From Antiquaquibacter oligotrophicus (lineage in GTDB: Bacteria > Actinomycetota > Actinomycetes > Actinomycetales > Microbacteriaceae), in assembly GCF_020535405.1 (NCBI RefSeq), contig NZ_CP085036.1, positions 1,364,001 through 1,428,000 of the forward strand: DNA of 64,000 nt. Reading direction: 5' to 3'. How positions within the stretch are numbered: the first letter of the stretch is position 1; each line of letters starts with the position of its first letter. Shown here in pieces: positions 1 to 8,781 of the stretch. The notes beneath the pieces are model-generated. The model did not search any database and was not told the DNA's origin. It saw only the letters and a list, made by a program, of their open reading frames with translations. The position numbers and the translations under genes were made by a program.

Positions 1-1
1 A

Positions 2-829
2 CTCGCTGCCACCTCGACGATTCCCGTGGGTCTCGGCATCCAATCGGCGGTCACGCGCCACTCGTCGATCCAAGCGCTCGACTTCGCCACGATCGCCGCC
101 ATGTTCCCCGGTCGCTTCTGGCCGGGCATCGGGCTCGGGCTGCCAGCCTGGCTTGACCAAATGGGGCTCATGCCGCCCGCGCCCATGCGAGCGGTTCGCG
201 AATCCGTTGAAACGGTCAAGGCACTGCTCGCGGGCGAGACCGTGTCGCTCGACGGCATCCAGCAGCTCAAAGAGATCACTCTCGCCTACCCGACTCCCGA
301 GGTTCCGCCCATTTACATCGGGGCGGTCGGCCCCAAGTCGATCGTGCAGACCGGACGCATCGCCGACGGTCTCGTTGCGTCGACGACGAGTGGGGTCGAC
401 TACATCCGCTGGGCTCGCACGCTTCTCGACGAGGGTGCAGCGGCATCCGACGGTGGTCACCGCCGCATCGCGACGTTCGCGCTCTTCTGCGGTGACGAGG
501 ACCCGCGAGCCGCCCGCGACGCCCTGCGGCACTCGCTCGCGTTCTACCTCACGATCATGCAGGGCACCGATCTCATCTCCGTTTACGGCATCGACGACGA
601 GCTCGCCGAGCTCGCGAAGGGCGGGGTCGAGCGGGTTGCCGCGGAGATGCCGGATGCCTGGCTCGAAGATCTCGCCATCGCGGGCAACGCGGAGGAGTGT
701 GCCGCGAAGATCCAGAACTTCCTGGATGCCGGTTCGGATTCCGTGATCCTGTTCCCCGCCCCGTTCGAGCGCGGTCGCGAACTCGTCGAGTTCGCCGGCG
801 ACCGCGTCATCCCGCTCATCGGACAATGA
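2..829 (+). CDS. LLM class flavin-dependent oxidoreductase, 5' partial
   Basis: This is a luciferase-like monooxygenase of the bacterial luciferase superfamily, using FMN or F420. The reading frame is open to the left edge of the window, so the N terminus is missing; a GTG at 26 is internal to the fold and not a credible start. Visible family features are the TIM-barrel segments around PVGLGIQSAV and FWPGIGLG, and the C-terminal PPIYIGAVGPKS stretch that shapes the cofactor site. The stop overlaps the start of the next ABC ATPase gene by 4 nt, which places it in the same operon as the transporter. The substrate is unknown; a role in oxidising the imported compound is inferred from context. 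Confidence 0.85.
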   Translation, partial: LAATSTIPVGLGIQSAVTRHSSIQALDFATIAAMFPGRFWPGIGLGLPAWLDQMGLMPPAPMRAVRESVETVKALLAGETVSLDGIQQLKEITLAYPTPEVPPIYIGAVGPKSIVQTGRIADGLVASTTSGVDYIRWARTLLDEGAAASDGGHRRIATFALFCGDEDPRAARDALRHSLAFYLTIMQGTDLISVYGIDDELAELAKGGVERVAAEMPDAWLEDLAIAGNAEECAAKIQNFLDAGSDSVILFPAPFERGRELVEFAGDRVIPLIGQ

Positions 830-1587
830 TGACCGCGACGCCGACATTCGACACTCTCGTCGACAACCCCGTGCTCGCGGCTCGGGGTGTGACCGTCGAC
901 TTCGATGGCGTGCGCGCACTCGATGGTGTGTCGTTCTCGGTGTCGGCCCACGAAATCCTCGGACTCATCGGCCCCAATGGTGCGGGCAAAACGACGTTCA
1001 TGAATGTGCTGAGCGGATTCCAGCGGCCCACGACGGGTGCCGTGCACGTGGCCGACCGCGACGTCACCTCGTGGTCGCCGGAACGCATCGCGCGTGTGGG
1101 AATCGGTCGCACGTTCCAGGCCGTCCGCCCGTTCCCCACACTCACCGTCGAGCAGAACATCGAACTCGGAGCGCTCGGCACGGGCGCACGCCGAAAGGTG
1201 GCGCGCGAACGCACCGACGAGATCCTCGATGCCCTGTCGCTCGGGCACAGGAGGGATGCTGCGGCAGGAGCCCTCCCCCATGGCGAGGAGCGCCGACTCG
1301 GAATCGCCCGGGCTCTCGCGAGTGCACCGAGCGTGCTGCTCCTCGACGAGCCTGCCGCGGGAACCAACGAATCCGAGAGCGACGAACTCGTCGAATCGCT
1401 GCGCGCGATCAAAGCGAGGTTCGAGTGCGCCCTCGTCATCATCGAGCACGACATGCGACTCATCATGGGCATCTGCCAACGCATCCAGGTGTTGGACTTC
1501 GGGCGCACCATCGCGGTGGGAACACCGGAGGAGATTCGTCGCGACCCCGCCGTACTCGAGGCCTACCTCGGGATGGAGGCGCAGTGA
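826..1587 (+). CDS. livG: Branched-chain amino acid-type ABC transporter ATP-binding protein (LivG-like)
   Basis: This is the ATPase subunit of a HAAT-family importer, which energises uptake of branched-chain amino acids or related carboxylates and amides. It has a Walker A GPNGAGKTT, Walker B VLLLDEPAAG and an H-loop IIEHDM. The canonical LSGGQ signature is degenerate (LPHGEERRLGIARAL), as is common in LivG-type proteins. ATG at 826 or 829 is chosen because it overlaps the upstream stop; longer in-frame extensions lie inside the preceding gene. It is followed directly by the LivF, LivH and LivM genes. No periplasmic binding protein is present in the window, so specificity cannot be assigned. 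Confidence 0.9.
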   Translation: MMTATPTFDTLVDNPVLAARGVTVDFDGVRALDGVSFSVSAHEILGLIGPNGAGKTTFMNVLSGFQRPTTGAVHVADRDVTSWSPERIARVGIGRTFQAVRPFPTLTVEQNIELGALGTGARRKVARERTDEILDALSLGHRRDAAAGALPHGEERRLGIARALASAPSVLLLDEPAAGTNESESDELVESLRAIKARFECALVIIEHDMRLIMGICQRIQVLDFGRTIAVGTPEEIRRDPAVLEAYLGMEAQ

Positions 1588-2297
1588 TGCTCGTCGTCGA
1601 AGACCTTGTCGTTCGGTACGGACGATCACCCGCCCTGCGCGGTGTCAGCTTCACCGTCAACGAGGGTGAGATCGTCACCATCATTGGCCCGAACGGCGCC
1701 GGCAAGTCGACCGCTCTCAAGTCGATCGTCGGTCTCGTCGCGCCCGCGAGTGGTCGGATCGACTTCGCCGGGCGCTCGGTGGTCGGGCTGCGAACGGAAG
1801 CGCTCCTACGACAAGGACTCTCGCTCGTGCCGGAGGGCCGCCACATCTTCACGTCGCTCACGGTGGCCGAGAACCTTCGCATCGGTGCAACCGCCCGCCG
1901 CGACCGTCGTGCCGCACGGCAGGACATCGCGGACATGCTCGAACGCTTCCCCGCGTTGCAGCGACGGGTATCGAGCCCAGCCGGAAAGCTCTCGGGCGGC
2001 GAGCAGCAACAGCTCGCTATCGCTCGCGCGCTCATCGCGAGGCCGAGGATGCTCATGCTCGACGAACCGTCGCTCGGGCTTGCCCCCCTCATCGTCGAGC
2101 AGATCTTCGACATCATCCGGGAGCTGCGCGCCGAGGGAACCACCGTGCTCCTTGTCGAGCAGAACGCGGCGAAGGCCGTCGCCCTCGCCGACCGCGCCTA
2201 CGTCTTGCAGTCGGGCTCCGTCGTGATTCACGGTGCGGCGAGCGAGATCCTCTCCTCGACCGAGGTCATCGACAGCTACTTCGGGGGTGCCGCGTGA
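1587..2297 (+). CDS. livF: Branched-chain amino acid-type ABC transporter ATP-binding protein (LivF-like)
   Basis: Second ATPase of the same HAAT importer, 236 aa. Walker A is GPNGAGKST, the signature is LSGGEQQQLAIARAL, Walker B is MLMLDEPSLGLAP and the H-loop lies in LLVEQN, all typical of LivF. The ATG at 1587 shares one base with the stop of livG, so the two are translationally coupled. The two ATPases would form a heterodimer under the LivH/LivM permeases encoded next. The context of monooxygenase, DUF1028 and amidohydrolase genes suggests a substrate other than plain leucine or valine (inference). Confidence 0.92.
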   Translation: MLVVEDLVVRYGRSPALRGVSFTVNEGEIVTIIGPNGAGKSTALKSIVGLVAPASGRIDFAGRSVVGLRTEALLRQGLSLVPEGRHIFTSLTVAENLRIGATARRDRRAARQDIADMLERFPALQRRVSSPAGKLSGGEQQQLAIARALIARPRMLMLDEPSLGLAPLIVEQIFDIIRELRAEGTTVLLVEQNAAKAVALADRAYVLQSGSVVIHGAASEILSSTEVIDSYFGGAA

Positions 2298-3175
2298 TCT
2301 TCCTCCAGGGAATTGTCGATGCGATAGCGCTCGGCAGCCTCTATGCGATCTTTGCGCTCGGTATCGCGCTCATCTACGGCGTGCTGAAGATGATCAACTT
2401 CGCGCACAGCGAGCTCGTCACCATCGGCGCCTACGTGCTCATCCTCATGAGCACCGCGCCGCTCGCGCTGCGCATCCTCGTGCTCGTTGTCACCGTCGTC
2501 GCGGTGGCGGTACTCATGGAGCGGGTTGCCTTCCGGCCGGTTCGCGGCTCCGGGCCCGTGACCATGCTCATCACGTCGTTCGCGGTGAGTTACCTGCTCC
2601 AGAACCTCGCCATCCTCGTTTTCGGACCGGACCTGCGTTCGGGTGTGGTGTGGAGCTGGTTGAATGTCTCGTTCCCTGTCGGACCGGTGCGTGTGCTCAC
2701 TCTCGATGTGGTGACCGTGAGTCTCACGATCGTGCTGCTCGTCGGGCTCGCGCTCTTCCTGAGGTTCGCGCCGCTCGGCATCCAGATGCGCGCTGCTGCC
2801 GAGGACTTCACGACGGCCCGCCTGGTGGGTGTTCGCGCGAACGTGGTCATTGCGGCGGCGTTCGCGATCAGCGGCCTCCTCGCCGCGGTTGCGGCGTTCC
2901 TCCTCACCGCCCAAACCGGTGTGGTGACGAACACGATCGGCGTGCAGGTCGTGCTCATGGCGTTCGTTGCCACCATCCTCGGCGGCATGGGCTCACTCAC
3001 CGGAGCTGTGGCGGGCGCCTATGCGCTCGGTGCGGTCTCGGTTGCCCTCCAACTGCTCCTGCCGCTGGAGATGCGACCCTTCCGTGACGCCTTCCTCTTC
3101 GGGGCGGTTTTTGTGGTGCTGGTGTTCCGGCCCAACGGGCTGATCACGGTGCGCTCGGCGCAAGGGAGGGTCTGA
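2294..3175 (+). CDS. livH: Branched-chain amino acid-type ABC transporter permease (LivH-like)
   Basis: Polytopic permease of 293 aa in the LivH family, with about eight hydrophobic helices. The opening region IALGSLYAIFALGIALIYG and the following MINFAHSE motif are hallmarks of the family. The ATPase-coupling stretch is seen as AAAEDFTTARLVGV, and the late GGMGSLTGAVAGA motif is conserved. The GTG start at 2294 overlaps the livF stop by 4 nt, giving tight coupling. It pairs with LivM to form the inner-membrane channel. Confidence 0.92.
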   Translation: MIFLQGIVDAIALGSLYAIFALGIALIYGVLKMINFAHSELVTIGAYVLILMSTAPLALRILVLVVTVVAVAVLMERVAFRPVRGSGPVTMLITSFAVSYLLQNLAILVFGPDLRSGVVWSWLNVSFPVGPVRVLTLDVVTVSLTIVLLVGLALFLRFAPLGIQMRAAAEDFTTARLVGVRANVVIAAAFAISGLLAAVAAFLLTAQTGVVTNTIGVQVVLMAFVATILGGMGSLTGAVAGAYALGAVSVALQLLLPLEMRPFRDAFLFGAVFVVLVFRPNGLITVRSAQGRV

Positions 3176-3176
3176 G

Positions 3177-4277
3177 ATGAAGCAGGCAGTTCGGGGCTTC
3201 GCAGACACCCCCCTCGTTCTCATCATCCTCGCGACCGTGGTGGCGACCGCCTTCTTCGCGGGCGGCGACGGATCGATGCGGCGGATCGTTGTGGCCGCCG
3301 GTGTCAACGCGATCGCGGTTGTCGGCTTGTACGTCTACATCGGCCTGACCGGAGTGTTCTCGTTCGGTCAACTGGCCTTCATGGCCATCGGCGCCTACAC
3401 GACGGCTGTCCTCACCGTTCCGGTCATCTCCAAGAGTGTGCTCTTCGACGGGATGCCCGAATGGCTGGTCGACCTCAACCTCCCCACGTTCATCGCGATC
3501 GTGGTGGGCGCGCTGCTCGCCGCCCTGGTGGCGCTGGCCCTGAGTGTGCCGATGGCTCGCATGGGTGACCTGACGATCAGCCTTGGCACCCTCGCCATCC
3601 TCGTCGCCGTCTACGTCGTCGTCGGCAACTGGAGCGCCGTCACCAACGGTTCGAAGGGCATCACGGCGATCCCCACCGATACGACCCTTCCGGTTGTGCT
3701 CATCGTGCTTGCCGTGGTCATCGCGGGTGTCTGGTTCTTCCAGGAGTCGGCGCTCGGTCTGAAGATCCGGGCCACGCGTGAGGACTCGGTCGCCGCCCGG
3801 GCGATCGGCATCTCGATTGGGTTCCACCGCGGTGTCGCCTTTGTGGTCAGCGCGTTTGTCGTCGGCATTGCCGGCGGCTTGTACGCGCACCTGCAGGGAA
3901 GCCTGTCCCCCGACGCGTTCTACATCGGCCCGACCTTCATTCTCATCGCGATGCTCGTGGTCGGCGGTATCTCGACGCTGTCGGGAGCGATCATCGGCAC
4001 TCTCGTGATCAGCGCGCTGCGTTACGGGCTGCAGCTCATCGAACCGGGTGTGGAGCTCGGCGGATTCACGACACCCACACTTCCGGGAATCAGCGAGGTT
4101 GGCCTTGCCGTCGCGCTTCTGCTCATCCTCGCGCTACGGCGCACGGGTCTCACCGGCGGCAGGGAGATCTCCGCTGCCGGGTTCGTCGAGTGGGTGCGAG
4201 GGATCGGACGAGGTCGACGGCGCGACAAGGCCGACGGACGGGCATCCGAGGAGACACACGAGGAGGTGGGCGCGTGA
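3177..4277 (+). CDS. livM: Branched-chain amino acid-type ABC transporter permease (LivM-like)
   Basis: Second permease of the importer, 366 aa. Conserved features are the YIGLTGVFSFGQLAFMAIGAY region, the coupling-helix segment IRATREDSVAARAIG and the GGISTLSGAIIG motif. The C terminus carries a basic cytoplasmic tail rich in Arg and ending in an acidic stretch. The start lies 1 nt after the livH stop. The gene ends overlapping the DUF1028 gene by 4 nt, so the hydrolase is part of the transport operon. Confidence 0.92.
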   Translation: MKQAVRGFADTPLVLIILATVVATAFFAGGDGSMRRIVVAAGVNAIAVVGLYVYIGLTGVFSFGQLAFMAIGAYTTAVLTVPVISKSVLFDGMPEWLVDLNLPTFIAIVVGALLAALVALALSVPMARMGDLTISLGTLAILVAVYVVVGNWSAVTNGSKGITAIPTDTTLPVVLIVLAVVIAGVWFFQESALGLKIRATREDSVAARAIGISIGFHRGVAFVVSAFVVGIAGGLYAHLQGSLSPDAFYIGPTFILIAMLVVGGISTLSGAIIGTLVISALRYGLQLIEPGVELGGFTTPTLPGISEVGLAVALLLILALRRTGLTGGREISAAGFVEWVRGIGRGRRRDKADGRASEETHEEVGA

Positions 4278-5209
4278 CGTATTCGATCGTCGCCGTTGAT
4301 GCGGACGCAGGCCAGATGGGTGTTGCCGTCCAGTCCCACTACTTCGGGGTGGGGTCTCTCGTGCCGTGGGCGCGACCCGGGGTCGGAGTTGTCGCGACAC
4401 AGTCTGTTGTGCGCGCGGCGTACGGACCCATCCTGCTCGACCTGGTCGAGGGCGGCGCGACGGCCGCCGACGCCCTAGCGGAGGCAGTTGCCGCGGACCC
4501 GGGGCAGGGCATCCGACAGGTCGCGGTGCTCAGCGCCTCCGGTGACGCGGCCGCCCACACGGGCGACGGATGCATCGCTGCCGCCGGTCACATCGTCGGC
4601 GAGGGTTTCTCCGCTCAGGCCAACTTGGTTACCGGCAGCGCGGTCTGGCTCTCGATGGCCGAAGCCTTCACCACCACGTCGGGTGATCTGGCGCACCGCC
4701 TTCTGGCCTCCCTCGATGCGGCCCAGTCCGCTGGCGGCGACCTTCGCGGAATGCAGGCGGCAGCCGTGCGCATCGTCTCCACGATCGCGACCGGGGACCT
4801 CGCCACCGACACGATTCTCGACATCCGGGTCGACGACCACGAGGACCCGTTGCGCGAACTGCGCAGGCTGTCCGTTGCGTCGGGCGCGCTCGCCGGGCTC
4901 GTGCGGATGCTCGAAGAACCGGGGCTTCTCAGCGGGCCCATGACGGCAGCGCCCGGCGCTGTCGTCACCGCCCTGCAGGAACTCGAAACCGCGCAGACAA
5001 CCCTGGGACCGGCCAACGGTGAGCCATCGATCTGGGCCGGGTTGCTTCTCGCGAGGCTCGGGCGGCCCGATGCCGCAGCGAGCCGGTTTCGTCGCGCTGC
5101 GTCATCCGGTATCGACCCCGCTCCCCTTCTCAGGTCGCTCGCGGCAGCCGGGATGTGGACCGGCGACCCCGAAGATCTCGTGGCCCTCGCGACGGAGCGT
5201 CCGTCGTGA
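4274..5209 (+). CDS. DUF1028 domain-containing protein, putative Ntn-type hydrolase
   Basis: This is a 311-aa DUF1028 protein. The N-terminal two thirds carries the family signature (YSIVAVDADAGQMGVAVQSH, then SLVPWARPGVGVVATQ), and the C-terminal about 70 residues form a separate helical region resembling the tail found in longer family members. DUF1028 proteins have an Ntn-hydrolase-like fold and are usually encoded beside amidohydrolases or transporters, but no reaction is firmly established for the group. The GTG at 4274 overlaps the livM stop. Given the M20 gene downstream, a role in amide or peptide cleavage of the imported compound is a reasonable inference only. Confidence 0.85.
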   Translation: MTYSIVAVDADAGQMGVAVQSHYFGVGSLVPWARPGVGVVATQSVVRAAYGPILLDLVEGGATAADALAEAVAADPGQGIRQVAVLSASGDAAAHTGDGCIAAAGHIVGEGFSAQANLVTGSAVWLSMAEAFTTTSGDLAHRLLASLDAAQSAGGDLRGMQAAAVRIVSTIATGDLATDTILDIRVDDHEDPLRELRRLSVASGALAGLVRMLEEPGLLSGPMTAAPGAVVTALQELETAQTTLGPANGEPSIWAGLLLARLGRPDAAASRFRRAASSGIDPAPLLRSLAAAGMWTGDPEDLVALATERPS

Positions 5210-5302
5210 GAACACCAGAAACGTCCCGTCGCAGGACGGGTCACACCGCGGCCCCGTCGCGGAAACATCCGGTCGACAACACCCTCACGAAAGGAGCGTG
5301 GC

Positions 5303-5860
5303 ATGCCCACGATTGAAGAGGACCGCGAAGCGATCCTGAAGCTGCACAAGGACTGGTGGGAGGCCAACCACCAGCTCGTTATCCCGCTGATGCAGTCGGT
5401 CTACCCGTCGGGTGATTCGTACCTCATGTTCAACGCGAACGGTCACCCGTACTTCGGCATTGAGGAGAAGTCGAAGCTGTGGGAGTGGTACCAGGGCCAG
5501 CTCGACATCGTCGAGTTCCCCGACATCGAGATCATGCGCCTGACCATCTCGGGCGACATGGCGTGGATCGCGTGCGAGGGTGTCTTCCCGATGCGCGCCA
5601 TCGGCGACCAGGGCACCGGTTCCGATACCTGGGACATGAAGGGTGATGCCTTCGAGAACCGCTTGCGCGCCACCGAGATCTACCAACGCGACGACGGAGA
5701 CGGCAACCCGGTGTGGAAGATGTGGCACTTCCACTGCTCGCCCCTGCCTGACCAGGACGAGCCGCGCCCCGGCTTCGGCGACACCGGTCGCGAGCGCGGC
5801 CTCGGCGCAGGCCCCGGCATCACGCCGCTGCGCGTCACCGACACCGGCGTGCGTTCCTGA
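5303..5860 (+). CDS. SnoaL-like / nuclear transport factor 2 family protein
   Basis: A 185-aa soluble protein with the cone-shaped alpha+beta barrel pattern of the SnoaL/NTF2 superfamily: an N-terminal helix pair, then alternating strands ending in VWKMWHFHCSP. Family members include small isomerases, dehydratases and hydrolases as well as non-catalytic proteins, so the reaction cannot be given. The ATG is preceded by a good GAAAGGAG ribosome binding site. About 25 C-terminal residues rich in Gly, Pro and Arg look disordered. It sits 93 bp after the DUF1028 gene, in the same direction as a second, unrelated-in-detail SnoaL-like gene. Confidence 0.75.
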   Translation: MPTIEEDREAILKLHKDWWEANHQLVIPLMQSVYPSGDSYLMFNANGHPYFGIEEKSKLWEWYQGQLDIVEFPDIEIMRLTISGDMAWIACEGVFPMRAIGDQGTGSDTWDMKGDAFENRLRATEIYQRDDGDGNPVWKMWHFHCSPLPDQDEPRPGFGDTGRERGLGAGPGITPLRVTDTGVRS

Positions 5861-5866
5861 GTCGGC

Positions 5867-5898
5867 AAGCGGGGCGGCGTCGACGACCCGCCCCGCTT
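5867..5898. terminator. Intergenic GC-rich hairpin
   Basis: A perfect 11-bp inverted repeat (AAGCGGGGCGG / CCGCCCCGCTT) with a 10-nt loop lies in the 73-bp gap between the two SnoaL-like genes. It lacks a long U tract, so it may be a weak terminator or an RNA-stability element that sets a different level for the downstream genes. Confidence 0.45.
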
Positions 5899-5933
5899 CC
5901 GACCCAACCCCGCTCGAGAACGAAGGAAACACT

Positions 5934-6383
5934 GTGACTGCTTGGACATGGGACGACGAGTTGGCGTCCCATCTCGCGGAACGATTCCGCGGATGGACCG
6001 ACTGCAACGGGACGGGCGATATGCAATCCCTGTCGGGATACCTTCACCCCGACTTTCTCTACGTGAGCGTGTTCGGGCACCGCTACAACAAGCAGAGCTA
6101 CCTGGACCTCGCGGGAAGCCTCCGGGACGGCGCGTTCTACATCATCCACCGCACGAGCGCTCGGCGGCTGGGAAACGTGGCCGAACTCGACGGCGAGTAC
6201 TTCACCCACTCCATCACGGCCGACGGCGCAGACCTCACGGCCCACACACGCTTTACCGGCACCTGGGTTCTCGAGGGCGACGAGTGGGTGTGTCTCACCC
6301 ACCACGGAACGTTCTACGAACCACCCTCCGACACCGCCCTCGAAGTACAGAGGCGAATCGACGCGATTCGCGGGGCTGCATGA
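5934..6383 (+). CDS. SnoaL-like / DUF4440-type protein
   Basis: A second small protein (149 aa) of the NTF2-like superfamily, recognised by the N-terminal helix with an acidic/aromatic pattern, the YLHPDFLYVS strand and a C-terminal sheet ending in WVCLTHHGTFYEPP. The GTG at 5934 is preceded by GAAGGAAAC; longer frames run back into the previous gene. The stop overlaps the next ATG by 4 nt, coupling it to the M20 amidohydrolase. Two neighbouring NTF2-fold proteins could act at successive steps or form a heteromer (inference). Confidence 0.7.
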   Translation: MTAWTWDDELASHLAERFRGWTDCNGTGDMQSLSGYLHPDFLYVSVFGHRYNKQSYLDLAGSLRDGAFYIIHRTSARRLGNVAELDGEYFTHSITADGADLTAHTRFTGTWVLEGDEWVCLTHHGTFYEPPSDTALEVQRRIDAIRGAA

Positions 6384-7591
6384 GCGGCTTCACCACACCG
6401 AGTGCGACGACGCAGTCCACCGGCACGTTCGCGCACGACCTTGTGACCTTGCGGCGTGAACTGCACGGGATCCCCGAAGTCGGGCTGCACCTGCCCCAGA
6501 CTCAGAGCGCCATCATCCGGCAGCTCGAGCCGCTCGGGCTCGACTCACTGACCACCGGTTCTGCTCTCTCTTCCGTCGTGGGCGTGATTCGCGGGCACAA
6601 GCCCGGTCCCACCGTGCTGCTGCGCTCCGACATGGATGCCCTCCCCGTCGCCGAGCTGACCGGTCTGCCCTGGGCGTCGACGAACGGTGCCATGCACGCG
6701 TGCGGCCACGACCTACACATGGCGGGACTCGTGGGCGCGGCTCAGATCCTGACCCAGCGCCGGCATGATTTCGCGGGCAGTGTCATCCTCGCCTTCCAAC
6801 CGGGAGAAGAAGGTCACGGGGGCGCACCCCTCATGCTCGGCGAGGGACTCCTCGATGCGGCCGGCCCAGCGCCCATCGCGAGTTATGCCCTTCACGTGTG
6901 GCCAACGCTCGACTCCGGGGTGTTCGCGACTCGTCCCGGCGCGATCATGGCGGGCATGAACCATCTGCGGGTGACCGTCCACGGCACCGGGGGTCACGCC
7001 TCCAGCCCCCATCGGGTTCGCGACACCGTGCCCGTCGTCGCCGAGATCGTTCTCGCCCTGCAGACGTACGTCACCCGACGATTCGACGTGAGCGACCCGA
7101 TCGTGCTGACGGTGACGCAGCTCGCCGCCGACTCCGCGGCGATCAACGTCATCCCCGACCGCTCGAGCCTCGCCGCATCCATCCGCACACTCTCGCTGGA
7201 GTCGGTGGCCCAGCTCGCGGCCGAGCTGCCCACGTTCGTTCAGCGGATCGCCGAGGCGCACGGATGCACGGCCGACGTTCACTTCGGGGAGGACTACCCC
7301 GTCACCGTCAATGACGCCCGGGCCACGGACCACGCGACGCAACTTCTCGCGCAGCGTTTTGGCGAGGAGCGGCTCCAACCACTCGACTCCCCGCTCATGG
7401 CCTCCGAGGACTTCGCGTTTGTGCTGCAGCGCTCCCCCGGCGCCTTCATTCTCCTCGGGGCCCGCCCGCCCGGGGACAGCGAGCCGGAACAACCGCACTC
7501 GTCACGCGTGCTGTTCGACGACAGCGGGCTCGCCGATCACGCGAACGCGCTCGTCGAACTCGCGCTCGGCTCCCTCGCCGCGGCCTCTTAG
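6380..7591 (+). CDS. M20 family amidohydrolase (hippurate hydrolase-like)
   Basis: A 403-aa metallo-amidohydrolase of the M20D branch (IAA-amino acid hydrolase, hippurate hydrolase and N-acyl amino acid amidohydrolase group). The N terminus LRRELHGIPEVG, the metal and active-site segments RSDMDALP, MHACGHDLHMA and QPGEEG, and the dimerisation-domain signature GTGGHASSPH are all present. It probably cleaves an N-acyl or amide bond in the compound imported by the upstream transporter. The ATG overlaps the preceding stop. The stop codon overlaps the stop of the convergent ald gene on the other strand, with no room for a separate terminator. Confidence 0.9.
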   Translation: MSGFTTPSATTQSTGTFAHDLVTLRRELHGIPEVGLHLPQTQSAIIRQLEPLGLDSLTTGSALSSVVGVIRGHKPGPTVLLRSDMDALPVAELTGLPWASTNGAMHACGHDLHMAGLVGAAQILTQRRHDFAGSVILAFQPGEEGHGGAPLMLGEGLLDAAGPAPIASYALHVWPTLDSGVFATRPGAIMAGMNHLRVTVHGTGGHASSPHRVRDTVPVVAEIVLALQTYVTRRFDVSDPIVLTVTQLAADSAAINVIPDRSSLAASIRTLSLESVAQLAAELPTFVQRIAEAHGCTADVHFGEDYPVTVNDARATDHATQLLAQRFGEERLQPLDSPLMASEDFAFVLQRSPGAFILLGARPPGDSEPEQPHSSRVLFDDSGLADHANALVELALGSLAAAS

Positions 7592-8673
7592 CCGGCGTAG
7601 GCCGCGGCGACACCCGCGTTGGTGATCTCGCCGCCGCGCACATTCAGGCCGAGGGCGAGGGCGGGGTCCGCGGCCGCCGCCGCGTCCCAGCCGAGGGAGG
7701 CGATGCGTTCGATGTACGGGGTGGTGGCGTTGGTGAGCGCTCGCGTCGAGGTCTCCGGCACCGCGCCCGGCATGTTGGCCACGCAGTAGTACAGCGAGTT
7801 AGCCACGGCGAAGGTGGGATCGTCGTGGGTTGTCGGGTGCGAACCCTCGAAGCATCCGCCCTGGTCGATCGCGATGTCCACCAGCACCGAGCCGGCCTTC
7901 ATGCGCTCCACCATGTCGAGGGTGACAAGCTTTGGGGCACTCGCACCCGGGATGAGCACCGACCCGATCACGAGGTCGGCGTCACTCACGGCCTCCGCGA
8001 TGTCGTACGGCGTCGAGGGACGGGTGTGGATGCGCTCGCCGAATCGGGTCTGCAGCGCTCGCAACCGCGGGAGCGACACGTCGATGATGGTCACGTCGGC
8101 ACCGAGGCCGAGAGCGTTTGCGGAGGCGTGCTCCCCCGCGACACCACCCCCGATGACAACGACCTTCGCTTTGGGAGTGCCCGCGACTCCGCCCAGGAGC
8201 GTCCCGCGGCCGCCCTGGCTGCGCATGAGCTCGTGCGCACCCACAACCACCGAGAGCCGGCCGGCGACCTCGCTCATGGGCGAGAGCAGGGGCAGCGAGC
8301 GGTCCGGAAGTTGCACCGTCTCGTACGCGATGGCCGTGCATCCGGAATCGATGAGGGCCTGAGTGAGCGGCCGGTCGGCGGCGAGGTGCAGGTAGGTGAA
8401 TAGGGTGAGGTCGGGCCGGAGGTGGCGGTACTCCGCCGCGATCGGTTCCTTCACCTTCACGAGCAGGTCAGCGGAGCCCCACACCGCGTCGGCGTCATCG
8501 ACGATGGTGGCGCCGACCGCACGGTACGCGTCATCCGTGATGGACGAATGGATGCCCGCGCCCTCCTGGATGAGCACGTCGTGGCCCGCGCGCACCAACG
8601 AGTCCACACCGGACGGCGTGATCGCCACCCGGTTTTCGTTGTTCTTGATCTCGGTGGGGATACCGACACGCAT
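7588..8673 (-). CDS. ald: Alanine dehydrogenase
   Basis: NAD-dependent alanine dehydrogenase, which interconverts alanine with pyruvate and ammonia; 361 aa. The N terminus [20 protein letters not shown] is the family signature. The Rossmann motif is seen as [26 protein letters not shown], split here by the usual insertion of Glu and His, and the PGAVPETST motif is near the C terminus. The ATG at 8673 is chosen because it begins the conserved N terminus and follows an AAAGGGCG site; the long upstream extension in the same frame is antisense to the regulator. It is divergent from an Lrp/AsnC gene, its probable regulator. Confidence 0.95.
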   Translation of the reverse strand: MRVGIPTEIKNNENRVAITPSGVDSLVRAGHDVLIQEGAGIHSSITDDAYRAVGATIVDDADAVWGSADLLVKVKEPIAAEYRHLRPDLTLFTYLHLAADRPLTQALIDSGCTAIAYETVQLPDRSLPLLSPMSEVAGRLSVVVGAHELMRSQGGRGTLLGGVAGTPKAKVVVIGGGVAGEHASANALGLGADVTIIDVSLPRLRALQTRFGERIHTRPSTPYDIAEAVSDADLVIGSVLIPGASAPKLVTLDMVERMKAGSVLVDIAIDQGGCFEGSHPTTHDDPTFAVANSLYYCVANMPGAVPETSTRALTNATTPYIERIASLGWDAAAAADPALALGLNVRGGEITNAGVAAAYAG

Positions 8674-8781
8674 CGAACGCCCTTTCGTCTGTTTGTTGCG
8701 CCAGTTTCGCACTTCACACCGCGTTTCTGCGCACATTCCGATTATTCTTCGGCAGGAGGCCTCTTGTGCGATTATTTCTCC
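8674..8781. promoter_or_regulatory. Divergent ald / Lrp-family regulator promoter region
   Basis: This 108-bp divergent intergenic region holds the promoters of ald (leftward) and the Lrp-type gene (rightward). It is AT-richer than its surroundings. It contains two similar tracts, TGCGCACATTCCGATTATTC and TTGTGCGATTATTTC, which share TGYGCRN(2-6)CGATTATT and could be binding sites for the Lrp-like regulator. The assignment of these as operators is an inference from position and repetition. Confidence 0.4.
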
